Assembly: GCA_028280455.1 (NCBI GenBank)
Contig: JANQLT010000144.1
Span: 1 to 46,806 of the forward strand
Reading direction: 5' to 3'
Length of the DNA stretch: 46,806 bases
Origin: Kiloniellales bacterium
GTDB lineage: Bacteria > Pseudomonadota > Alphaproteobacteria > Kiloniellales > JAKSDN01
Shown here in pieces: positions 16,309 to 23,761 of the stretch. The number at the start of each line of letters is the position of its first letter. The first letter of the stretch is position 1. Below the pieces are notes generated by a model. The model made no database searches and was not told where the DNA came from. It saw only the letters and a list, made by a program, of their open reading frames with translations. A program made the translations under genes and the position numbers.

Positions 16309-17745
16309 CTAGACCGCGCCCAATGACGGTCTGAAGACCCAGCGGCCGTCCGGCTCGCGGCCGCGCAGGCGCAGCAACAGGCGGATCATGAGGGCGACGA
16401 AGGCGAAGGTCAGGCCCGCCGCCAGGCCGTACCAGACCCCGATGCCGCCGAGCCCTAGCCCGAAGGCCAGCCACCAGGCGCTGCCCAGGCCGACCAGCCA
16501 GTAGCCGATCAGGGCCAGGACCATCGGCCCGCGGGTGTCCTTGAGGCCGCGCAAGGCGCCGGCGGCGATGGCCTGGCCGCCGTCGGCGATCTGGAAGATC
16601 GCCGCCGCCGCCAGGAAGCTCACCGCGAACTGGGCCGCCGCCAGGTTCTCGGGCTGGCCGAGATCGAGGAACCAGGAGACCAGCAGGGGCGCGGCGAACC
16701 AGAAGACCAGCGCCGGCAGCAGCATGAAGCTGCAGCCCAGGCTCAGGGCAGAGAGCGCCGCCCTGACCACGCCGTCGGGATCGCCCCGGCCGGCGGCCAG
16801 GCCGACCCGGACGGTGCCGGCCTGGGCCAGCCCCAGCGGGATCATGTAGGAGATCGCCGCGCACTGCAGGGCGATGCCGTGGCCGGCCAGCTCGTCGGTG
16901 CCGATCCGGCCGAGCAGCAGCGCCGCCGCCAGGAACAGGCCGATCTCCGAGACATGGGTCAGGCCGATCGGCAGGCCGATCCGGAAGATCTCCCGGTAGC
17001 GCGGCCAGTCCGGCCGCCAGATCCGGCCGAGCACGTGGTAGCGGCGGAAGCGGCGGTCGAGCAGCACGAAGCCGAGCAGCGACAGGAACATGAAGCTCTC
17101 GACGATGGCGCTGCCGTAGCCGGCGCCGGCCAGCTCGAGCCGCGGCAAGCCGAAGTTGCCGAAGATCAGCGCGTAGTTGCCGAGCGCGTTGAGCGGTATC
17201 GCCAGGAGGGTCACCAGCAGCACCGCGCGCGGCCGCGAATGCGCCGAGAGGAAGTGGCTCAGCACGATGTAGCAAAGGGTCGGGAAGAAGCCGAGGACCA
17301 GGGCCTGCAGATAGAGCTCGGCACGCGCCGCCAGCGCCGGGTCCTGGCCGAACAGGACCAGGATCCGGCCGCCCTGCCAGACCACGAAGCTGAGCGGCAG
17401 GGCCAGGCTGAGCGCGGCCCAGAAACCCTGGCGCAAGGCGCGACGGACCAGCCGCCGCTGGCGCGCGCCCAAGGCCTGGGCGACCATCGGCGCGACCGCC
17501 GCCATCACGCCCATCGAGAAGTAGAGGCAGAGGCCGTAGAAGTGCCCGGCGAGCACCGCCGCCGCCAGGTATTCGGCACCCAGCCAGCCGATCATGACGA
17601 TGTCGGTGGTGTTGATCGCCATCTGGGAGAGCGCGGTCAGCACCAAGGGCCCGGCCAGCGTCGACAGCGACCAGGCTTCCGCGCGCCAAGTCCGCTCGCC
17701 GGCCGCGGCCCATTTCCGTTCGTGCTTCGCGTTCAAGTCTTGCAT
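16309..17745 (-). CDS. MATE family multidrug efflux transporter (NorM-like)
   Basis: About 478 residues with twelve hydrophobic segments arranged in two homologous halves. The segment beginning LAGPLVLTALSQMAINTTDI (about 28-47) corresponds to the first helix of NorM-type carriers, and YMIPLGLAQAGTVRVG is the equivalent of the conserved region in helix 7-8. MATE proteins export cationic or organic compounds by Na+ or H+ antiport in the inner membrane. The start at 17745 fits family length; a 30-codon longer frame upstream is not supported. A minus-strand promoter lies about 240 nt upstream, leaving a long leader. Confidence 0.87.
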   Translation of the reverse strand: MQDLNAKHERKWAAAGERTWRAEAWSLSTLAGPLVLTALSQMAINTTDIVMIGWLGAEYLAAAVLAGHFYGLCLYFSMGVMAAVAPMVAQALGARQRRLVRRALRQGFWAALSLALPLSFVVWQGGRILVLFGQDPALAARAELYLQALVLGFFPTLCYIVLSHFLSAHSRPRAVLLVTLLAIPLNALGNYALIFGNFGLPRLELAGAGYGSAIVESFMFLSLLGFVLLDRRFRRYHVLGRIWRPDWPRYREIFRIGLPIGLTHVSEIGLFLAAALLLGRIGTDELAGHGIALQCAAISYMIPLGLAQAGTVRVGLAAGRGDPDGVVRAALSALSLGCSFMLLPALVFWFAAPLLVSWFLDLGQPENLAAAQFAVSFLAAAAIFQIADGGQAIAAGALRGLKDTRGPMVLALIGYWLVGLGSAWWLAFGLGLGGIGVWYGLAAGLTFAFVALMIRLLLRLRGREPDGRWVFRPSLGAV

Positions 17746-17901
17746 CAGTCCAAATCCGCTTGCGGTGTCTCGGGGGCACCGGGCTGAGCGCTTTGGACGT
17801 TCCGCGTTGCGGTCGGTCGTGCGTCGAGGCGGCACCCCTTGGGGGGCGCGCTCGCTTTCAACGGATGTCAGGAGAGAAAAGGTCGAAAAAGAGCGCGCGC
17901 G

Positions 17902-18012
17902 TCAGTCCGCGGTCGAGGGGACCGGGACAGGCTCGAAGGCCATTCGGGTGAGTTGTATGACGCGCGTCTTCATAATGAGCCGTCTATAAGGCCGTTCGAC
18001 AAAGGGGGTCAA
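17902..18012 (-). promoter_or_regulatory. Sigma-70-like promoter and leader with upstream ORF for the MATE gene
   Basis: On the minus strand TTGACC (18012-18007), an 18-bp spacer and TATAGA (17988-17983) form a fair promoter. Three or so bases after the expected start point an ATG (17973) opens a 23-codon frame beginning MKTRVIQLTRMAFEP and ending at 17902. GCGCGTC in its first codons can pair with GACGCGC at its end, which runs into GCTCTTTTT. The layout is that of a leader-peptide attenuator, but this is inferred only. Nothing else is seen in 17746-18130 besides the start region of the GFA gene. Confidence 0.4.
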
Positions 18013-18130
18013 GGGCTGTTACCGAACTGAAACGCAATTGTCGCCGCCGAGGACCGCGCGAGGTTTGATCTCGCGCGGCGCAAGGCGTCTAGTGCCGCCC
18101 AAGGTCGAGCCCAGACTTGCGAGGGAAGCG

Positions 18131-18562
18131 ATGAGCGAAACGACGGGGAAGGGCGCCGGCGGCGGCTGCCTTTGCGGCGCCCTGCGCTATCGGATCGAGG
18201 GCGCGCTGGGCGAGGCCCATGCCTGCCACTGCGGCCAGTGCCGGCGGCAGTCCGGCCACTACGTCGTCGGCGTGGATTTCGCCTGGGACGATCTTCGCCT
18301 CGAGGGCGAAGACTCCCTGCGCTGGTACGAGTCCTCGCCCGGCGTCCGGCGCGGCTTCTGCGCGCGCTGCGGCTCGAACCTCTTCTGGGTCTCGGAAAGC
18401 TACGGCGCTTCGCTCTGCGTCGGCAGCCTGGACAGCCCGACCGGCGTCACCCTGACCAGCCATATCTTCGTCGCCGACAAGGGCGACTACTACGAGATCC
18501 GCGACGACCTGCCGAAGTTCGCGCTCTATCCGGGTGCCGAGTCGGATTCCGGCGCCTCGTGA
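18131..18562 (+). CDS. GFA family zinc-binding protein
   Basis: A 143-residue protein of the glutathione-dependent formaldehyde-activating enzyme (GFA/CENP-V) fold. Zinc ligands are visible in GGCLCGALRY, ACHCGQCRRQSG and FCARCGSNLFW. The family binds zinc in the cytosol; most members have no proven activity, and formaldehyde scavenging should not be assumed. ATG at 18131 has GAGGGA 7 nt upstream. Its stop overlaps the GTG start of the next gene (GTGA), so the two are translationally coupled. Confidence 0.88.
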   Translation: MSETTGKGAGGGCLCGALRYRIEGALGEAHACHCGQCRRQSGHYVVGVDFAWDDLRLEGEDSLRWYESSPGVRRGFCARCGSNLFWVSESYGASLCVGSLDSPTGVTLTSHIFVADKGDYYEIRDDLPKFALYPGAESDSGAS

Positions 18563-19470
18563 CCGCCCGGGCCCTTCGCCTGGCGCTGCTCTTCGCCCTG
18601 CTGCCGGCCGCAGCCTTCGCCTCCGAGCGGCTTGCGCCGATCCCGGCGGGGCGCGTCGCCGATCACGCGGAACATCTCATCGAGACCGCGCCGCCGCCCG
18701 AGAGCGCGATCCCGCACGGCCGCCTGGCGGCGGGCGGCGGCCTCGAGGCTTGGTACGGCGCGCCCACGGATCGCTACGGCCACGGCGTGCTCGGCGACGC
18801 TATCGAAGCGGGCGATCTGCTGGTCTCCGACGGCGGCGACACGCTCAGCCACACGCTCGCCCAGGACTCCGTGTTCGAGGACCTGGAGCCGCGCATCGTC
18901 GATGCCGACGGCGACGGCCGGCCGGAGATCCTGACCATCAAGAGCTACCTGCGGGCCGGCGCCACCATCGCCTTGTTCGCGCCGCGCGACGGCGCCTTGC
19001 TGGCGCTCGCCGAGGCGCCGCCGATCGGCACGCCCAACCGTTGGCTCAACCCGGCGGGCGTGGCCGACTACGACGGCGACGGCCGGCCCGAGATCGCGCT
19101 GGTCGAGACGCCCCACATCGGCGGCATCATCGTCCTCTATCGCTGGGACGGCGGCGCCCGCCTGGAACCGCTGCTGCGCTGGCCGGGCTACTCGACCCAC
19201 GCCATCGGCTCGACCGTGCTGGCGATGAGCCACAGCCACGACTGGAACGGCGACGGCGTCATCGACCTGCTGCTGCCGCGGCAGAACCGCGCCGTCCTGG
19301 CCGTGGTGACCCTGGCCGGCGGCGCGCCGCGCGAGCTCGCCCATGCCCCTCACGAAAACGTGATCGACACGGCCCTGGTGCCGATCGAGCGCCGGGATGC
19401 CGGCCCCGCGCTGCTCTACGGCCTCTCGGACGGCAGCGCATGGCTCCTACCGCTACCTGGCGGCGACTGA
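18559..19470 (+). CDS. Secreted FG-GAP/VCBS repeat protein
   Basis: A 303-residue protein. The GTG start overlaps the upstream stop. The signal peptide is LRLALLFALLPAAAFA, with cleavage likely after Ala. Three calcium-binding style loops occur: DADGDGRPEILT, DYDGDGRPEIAL and DWNGDGVIDLLL, spaced about 60 residues apart as in FG-GAP/VCBS beta-propeller blades. It is probably periplasmic or extracellular. Function is unknown. Its coupling to a GFA protein is unusual and gives no clear clue. Confidence 0.72.
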   Translation: MTARALRLALLFALLPAAAFASERLAPIPAGRVADHAEHLIETAPPPESAIPHGRLAAGGGLEAWYGAPTDRYGHGVLGDAIEAGDLLVSDGGDTLSHTLAQDSVFEDLEPRIVDADGDGRPEILTIKSYLRAGATIALFAPRDGALLALAEAPPIGTPNRWLNPAGVADYDGDGRPEIALVETPHIGGIIVLYRWDGGARLEPLLRWPGYSTHAIGSTVLAMSHSHDWNGDGVIDLLLPRQNRAVLAVVTLAGGAPRELAHAPHENVIDTALVPIERRDAGPALLYGLSDGSAWLLPLPGGD

Positions 19471-19699
19471 GAACACACAGCTCTCGCCCCAGACAAAAGT
19501 GAGCGTACACCGCCGCACGTACATGAAATGGCCACACAGATTGTGTAGAATTCTGTAAAAGCAATATATTGCGGCCAAGAGAATAGCTTGTGTTTCTGAT
19601 TTCAGCTTAGTAATACCCGACTTAGCGGCATCGATGTAAACCCTAGAATTCAGAAAATAGACGCCGCTTACAGCTCAAGATTTGGGTGGGGGCGAATAC
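19471..19699. promoter_or_regulatory. AT-rich upstream region of the dimethylargininase-like gene, with repeats and palindromes
   Basis: This island is far richer in A+T than its flanks. TAGAATTCnGnAAAA occurs twice as a direct repeat (19546-19560 and 19644-19658, 98 bp apart). A perfect 12-bp palindrome GCAATATATTGC lies at 19561-19572, adjoining the first repeat. ACACA-GAT-TGTGT is at 19534-19546. These suggest a regulator-bound promoter for the downstream gene. Confidence 0.5.
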
Positions 19700-20539
19700 A
19701 TGACGAGCGAGAATGGCGTCCGCTCGGGCGATGCGCCCGATCGCCGCGCCGGCCTGTCCTATCGCTTCACCCATGCCATCGTCAGGGTTCCCGGCGACAG
19801 CGTCCTCCAAGGCCTGCGCGGCACGGACCGCGGACCGCCGTCCCTCGAGATCTTCCGCAGCGAGCACCGGGCCTACATCGCGGCTCTCGAAGAGGCCGGC
19901 CTGCGGGTCGAGCCCCTGCCCCAGTTGGAGGCCTATCCGGACTCGGTCTTCGTCGAGGATGCGGCGCTGTGCCTGCCGGAGGGCGCCGTGGTCCTGCGGC
20001 CCGGCGCGGCGACCCGCCTCGGCGAGGCGAGCGTCATGGAGCCGGTGCTGACCAGCTACTTCGACGACGTCCGGCGGATCGACGACAACGCCAACATCGA
20101 CGGCGGCGACATCCTGGTCACCGACAGCCTCGTGCTGGTCGGCCTGTCGCAACGCACTAACCGCGCCGGCTTCGAGTCGCTGCGCAGGCAGCTCTCGGCC
20201 TGGGGCTACGAGGTCCGCTGCATCGACGTCCCGCCGGCGGTCCTGCACCTCAAGTCCGACTGCGCGGTGCTCGACGAGACCACGGTCCTGGTCTCCGAGA
20301 GCCTGTCGGGACACGAGAGCTTCGCGCGCTTTCGCCGGCTCGTCGTGCCCAGGGGTGAAGAGGCGGCGGCCAACGCGATCCGGGTGAACGGCCGCGTCCT
20401 GCTGTCGGACGGCTTTCCACGCACCGCCGAGCTGCTGTCGACGGCCGGCTACGACCTGCGGACGATCGCCACCACGCAGGCGTCAAAGCTCGACGGCGGC
20501 TTGTCCTGCATGTCCCTGAGGTTCGCCCGGCCGGACTGA
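19700..20539 (+). CDS. Dimethylarginine dimethylaminohydrolase / arginine-deiminase superfamily enzyme
   Basis: A 279-residue guanidino-modifying enzyme. YPDSVFVEDAAL supplies the substrate-binding Asp/Glu, HLKSDCAVLD supplies the catalytic His, and GGLSCMSLRF at the C-terminus holds the nucleophilic Cys. NIDGGDILV is also typical. The length and the short N-terminus fit DDAH (hydrolysis of methylated arginines to citrulline and an amine) better than arginine deiminase. ATG at 19700 is preceded by GGGTGGGGGCG. The gene is preceded by an AT-rich regulatory island and appears monocistronic. Confidence 0.85.
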   Translation: MTSENGVRSGDAPDRRAGLSYRFTHAIVRVPGDSVLQGLRGTDRGPPSLEIFRSEHRAYIAALEEAGLRVEPLPQLEAYPDSVFVEDAALCLPEGAVVLRPGAATRLGEASVMEPVLTSYFDDVRRIDDNANIDGGDILVTDSLVLVGLSQRTNRAGFESLRRQLSAWGYEVRCIDVPPAVLHLKSDCAVLDETTVLVSESLSGHESFARFRRLVVPRGEEAAANAIRVNGRVLLSDGFPRTAELLSTAGYDLRTIATTQASKLDGGLSCMSLRFARPD

Positions 20540-20559
20540 AGGCGGTCACCCGACGGCAG

Positions 20560-21090
20560 TCACAGGCCCGCCGCGCGCAGGGTCGCGACGGCTCGCTCGT
20601 CCTCCGCCGACAGCCCCTCGGCGACTAGAGCGTTTTCTGATCGGACGGCACCGGCCCGCTCCAGCGCCATGTAGAGCGCGAGATTGGCGGCCAGCGCGGC
20701 CTCGTCGGCCGGGCCCGCGGCCAGCGGCAGGCAGGCCTGCAGGCGATCCTGGACGATCCGCTCGGCCTCCAGCTCCGCCGCCTTGACGGCCTCGCGCAGC
20801 GCCGCGACCGCCGCCGCCGAGCCGGCTTCCGCCTTCAGGCGGCGCCGGACCCGGCGCAGCGGCCATACCACCTCGTCCTGCCAAGGCCGACTGACCGCCA
20901 GCAGGGACTCGAGCTCGGCCGCCGCCAAGCGATGGCCGCGATGGCCCGCCCAGCAGCAGAACAGCAACAGGTTGACGTCCGCCCCGAGCCGGTCCTGCAA
21001 GGCGAGGCAGGCCTCGGCAACCCCCGGCCGGGCATAGCGCTCGAGCGAATAGGCCCAGAAGGGATTGCCGGCCGGCTCGGCGTCAGGCAT
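20560..21090 (-). CDS. DUF2390 (TIGR02444) family protein with a half palindromic element in frame
   Basis: A 176-residue protein. The N-terminus PFWAYSLERYARPGVAEACL and LQDRLGADVNLLLFCCWAG is the TIGR02444 signature. The middle is helical and Arg/Glu-rich. Residues 144-154 (ERAGAVRSENA) are encoded by family 1 element copy D, starting exactly on a codon boundary. The ATG at 21090 overlaps the phosphofructokinase stop by 8 nt, so it is coupled to that gene. Function is unknown. Confidence 0.8.
   Translation of the reverse strand: MPDAEPAGNPFWAYSLERYARPGVAEACLALQDRLGADVNLLLFCCWAGHRGHRLAAAELESLLAVSRPWQDEVVWPLRRVRRRLKAEAGSAAAVAALREAVKAAELEAERIVQDRLQACLPLAAGPADEAALAANLALYMALERAGAVRSENALVAEGLSAEDERAVATLRAAGL
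20629..20661. repeat. Palindromic element family 1, copy D (right half only)
   Basis: The 33 bases AGCGTTTTCTGATCGG, then ACGGCACCGGCCCGCTC, correspond to the right arm of the long element with one change in the terminal segment. The inner hairpin and left arm are missing. Its 33 nt are 11 codons of the DUF2390 gene, read in a different frame from that used in copies A and C. Confidence 0.8.
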
Positions 21091-22159
21091 CGCCGAGGCA
21101 GATGCCCAGGCCACGGGCGGTGCGGACCAGATCGTCCTCCGGGTCGACCGCCTGGTAGCTGGCAATGGCCTGCTCGAGCGGCAGGTCGACGACCCGGCGG
21201 CCGGCCCAGGCGACCATGCGGTCGAACTTGCCCTCGGCGACCAGCTCAACGGCGCGGATGCCGAAGGCGGAGCCCATCAGCCGGTCGCGCGCCGAGGGCA
21301 TGCCGCCGCGCTGGACATGGCCGAGCACCGTGACCCGCGTCTCCGCGCCGGTCAGGGCGGCGATCTTCTCGCCGACATAGTGGCCGATGCCGCCGTAGGT
21401 CAGGCTGCTGCCGGTGTGGGGCGTCTGGACCGGCTGCCCCTCCTCGGTGCGCAGCGCTTCCGCGACGACCACCAGGGCGAAGTTGCGGCCGTTCTCCTTC
21501 AGGGCGGCGATCTTGGCCGCGACCTTCTCGAAGCGGTAGGCGATCTCCGGGATCAGTATGACGTCGGCGCCGCCGGCGATGCCGGCGTTGAGCGCGATGT
21601 GGCCGGCGTCGCGGCCCATGACCTCCAGCACCATGACCCGCGAGTGGCTGGCGGCGGTGGCCTGCAGGTGGTCGAGGGCGTGGGTGGCGACGCTGACGGC
21701 GCTGTCGTAGCCGATCGAGACCTCGGTGCCGCCGATGTCGTTATCGATGGTCTTGGGGATGCCGACCAGATTGAGGCCGCCCTGCTGCGCCAGGCCGCGC
21801 AGGATCTCCAGGCTGCCGTCGCCGCCGATGCCGATCAGGGCGTCGAGCCCGAGCTCGTGGTAGCCCTCGATGACCTCGGCCGAGCGGTCGCGGGTCTCGC
21901 CGTCGGCCAAGGGATAGGCGAAGGGATTGCCGCGGTTGGTCGTGCCCAGGATCGTGCCCGACTGGCGCAGCAGCGTGCCGTCGAAGATCGAGAGGTCGAG
22001 CTCCGCCGCGTCGGGCGGCCGGCTCAGGAGGCCCTGCGTCCCCTCCCGGATGCCGACGACCTGCCAGCCGTAGCCCTGGATGGCACGCTGTACCACCGCG
22101 CGTAGAATCGCGTTCAAGCCGGCACAATCGCCGCCACTGGTCAGGAGTCCGAGTCGCAC
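21083..22159 (-). CDS. pfkA: 6-phosphofructokinase
   Basis: A 358-residue PfkA-family kinase. LLTSGGDCAGLNAILR is the N-terminal phosphate-binding loop, IGIGGDGSLEI is the nucleotide-phosphate site, and GIPKTIDNDI contains the catalytic Asp. MEVMGRDAGHIAL-like and HVQRGGMPSARDR complete the fructose-6-phosphate site. The combination of Gly in GGDGS with Lys in PKTIDND is that of the actinobacterial/trypanosomal group, in which characterised members use ATP; PPi-dependent enzymes have GGDD. ATP use is therefore inferred. It is followed with overlap by the DUF2390 gene. Confidence 0.9.
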   Translation of the reverse strand: MRLGLLTSGGDCAGLNAILRAVVQRAIQGYGWQVVGIREGTQGLLSRPPDAAELDLSIFDGTLLRQSGTILGTTNRGNPFAYPLADGETRDRSAEVIEGYHELGLDALIGIGGDGSLEILRGLAQQGGLNLVGIPKTIDNDIGGTEVSIGYDSAVSVATHALDHLQATAASHSRVMVLEVMGRDAGHIALNAGIAGGADVILIPEIAYRFEKVAAKIAALKENGRNFALVVVAEALRTEEGQPVQTPHTGSSLTYGGIGHYVGEKIAALTGAETRVTVLGHVQRGGMPSARDRLMGSAFGIRAVELVAEGKFDRMVAWAGRRVVDLPLEQAIASYQAVDPEDDLVRTARGLGICLGDA

Positions 22160-22241
22160 TGTGTCCTCCGAATCTGCGCCCCCAGCCCTTCAGCAATCCC
22201 GACAAACGCGCTCGGGGGTCCCATTCACGCGCTGTCAGCGG

Positions 22242-22247
22242 TATAAT
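22242..22247 (+). promoter_or_regulatory. Consensus -10 hexamer upstream of a YdcH gene
   Basis: A perfect TATAAT lies 35 nt before the TTG start of the YdcH gene at 22282. No good -35 hexamer is found at 16-18 bp, so the site is supported by the -10 match and position only. Confidence 0.4.
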
Positions 22248-22281
22248 AGTCTCGCTCTGTGGATTCCGGCCGGCCGAGGCA

Positions 22282-22500
22282 TTGTTGGACAAGACCCAGG
22301 GTAGCGATACCGAAGCTCTGCGGCAGAAGCTCGAAGGCTTGAAGAGCGAACATCGGGATCTGGACGATGTCATCGCCAGAGTGACCGAGTCCGGTCATTT
22401 CGACCAGTTACAGATTCAGCGCCTGAAGAAGCGAAAGCTCAAGCTCAAGGACGAGATCCTCCGGCTGGAGAGCCAGCTCCTGCCCGACATCATCGCCTGA
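22282..22500 (+). CDS. YdcH family (DUF465) protein
   Basis: A 72-residue protein with LRQKLEGLKSEHRDLDDVI and QLQIQRLKKRKLKLKDEILR, the DUF465 helical hairpin. It is a paralogue of the gene at 14586-14756. No ATG is available: TTG codons at 22282 and 22285 are the candidate starts, with GAGG a few bases upstream. It is divergent from pfkA. Function is unknown. Confidence 0.75.
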   Translation: MLDKTQGSDTEALRQKLEGLKSEHRDLDDVIARVTESGHFDQLQIQRLKKRKLKLKDEILRLESQLLPDIIA

Positions 22501-22549
22501 CCTCGCGCCCCCGCGCGCTGACCTCGGTCAAGCCGGGGCAGCGCCCGCG

Positions 22550-23704
22550 CTAGGCCGCATGCGGGTCGGATTGCGGCGCGGCCGCCAGGGCTTCGACGGC
22601 ACCGCCCGAGGCCGCGCTCTTGCTCTCGGCGCGGCCCAGAACGGCGGCGGCCAGCGCGGTTCCCTTGACCCGGGAGCGGATCTTCGAGAAGGCCGAGACG
22701 CGGGCCATGGCGACGTCGTCGCGGAAAGGCGCGAAGCCGCAGTCGTCGGTCGTTCCGAAGCGGACCCCCTCCAGCGCCTCGGCCACCTCGAGGGTCCGTT
22801 CGCAGACCGTCTCGGGCGTCTCGATCCGCATGTCGCAGGGATCGATCACGCCGGCGAAGATCATCTGATCCGGCCGACGTTCCCGGCGAATGATGTCCAA
22901 GACCCGCCGCCGGTCGCGCTCGCTCGCCAACTGGATGTAGAAGCGCCCCGCGCGCATTCGGAACAGGTCCGGCAGCAGCTCGGCATAGTCGACGTCTGCG
23001 GAATGGCGGGTGTTGTGGTCGCCGCCGGGGCAGGTGTGAATGCCGATCTTCCGGCGCTCCGCCTCGCTGAAGCGGTCGAGCACCGCGTTGTTGAGATCGA
23101 TGAAGCGCCTCAAGAGACCGCGCGAGGGGTCGAGCTTGCAGGACAGCCGGCCCTCGGTGAAATCGAGCTGAACGATCTCGGCGCCCGCCGCGAAGGCGGA
23201 GCGGATGTCCTTCTCGCATTCCTTCACCAGGTCCTCGAGGAAGGCCTCCCGGGGATAGCCGGAGATGCCGCTCTCGGGATAGATCAAGCTCACCGCCGAG
23301 GGCGCGATGACCGCCTGCTTGAGCGGCAGGCGGGTATGCAGCCTGGCGGCGGTGACGAAGGCGCCGCTGTAGGTGGCATAGCGAAAGGGCCCTTCGGTCA
23401 GGCAGGGGAGCTGGCGCGAGTGGCCGCCCTCGAACTGGATGACGAATCCCTCGGGCGCGAGGTTCGGCAGCCCGTCCAAGGCGTAGGTGACGAAGCTCGG
23501 CTTCGATTGCTCGCCGTCGGACAAGATCGGCGAGCCGGTCGCTTCCAGCTCCGCGATGGTCTCGGCGCGGGCGCGGTCGACGGCCTCTTCGTAGTCCTCG
23601 GCCGAGATCCGCCCCATCCGTAGCGCCCCCAGGGCCTCAAGCACGTAGAGCGGGCGCGGAATGCTGCCGACCTGCTCGGTCTCGATCACCATTTCTGACG
23701 TCAC
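22550..23704 (-). CDS. MetE C-terminal-domain-like (core-MetE) methyltransferase family protein
   Basis: A 384-residue protein resembling the catalytic C-terminal half of cobalamin-independent methionine synthase. The N-terminus has VGSIPRP, the family substrate loop (VGSxxRP), and SDGEQSK follows. Zinc ligands fit HTCPGGDHNTRH (His and Cys) and DDCGFAPFRDD (third Cys), with PLDFxEGRL-like LDFTEGRLSCK between. The N-terminal half of true MetE is absent, so it belongs to the stand-alone group whose methyl donor is often not methyl-tetrahydrofolate. The substrate is uncertain. It appears monocistronic. Confidence 0.78.
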   Translation of the reverse strand: MTSEMVIETEQVGSIPRPLYVLEALGALRMGRISAEDYEEAVDRARAETIAELEATGSPILSDGEQSKPSFVTYALDGLPNLAPEGFVIQFEGGHSRQLPCLTEGPFRYATYSGAFVTAARLHTRLPLKQAVIAPSAVSLIYPESGISGYPREAFLEDLVKECEKDIRSAFAAGAEIVQLDFTEGRLSCKLDPSRGLLRRFIDLNNAVLDRFSEAERRKIGIHTCPGGDHNTRHSADVDYAELLPDLFRMRAGRFYIQLASERDRRRVLDIIRRERRPDQMIFAGVIDPCDMRIETPETVCERTLEVAEALEGVRFGTTDDCGFAPFRDDVAMARVSAFSKIRSRVKGTALAAAVLGRAESKSAASGGAVEALAAAPQSDPHAA

Positions 23705-23761
23705 CTTCGTTTCTCCTGCCGGGCCGCCCTGGCCGCAAGCGAATGACGGACTATGGACACG

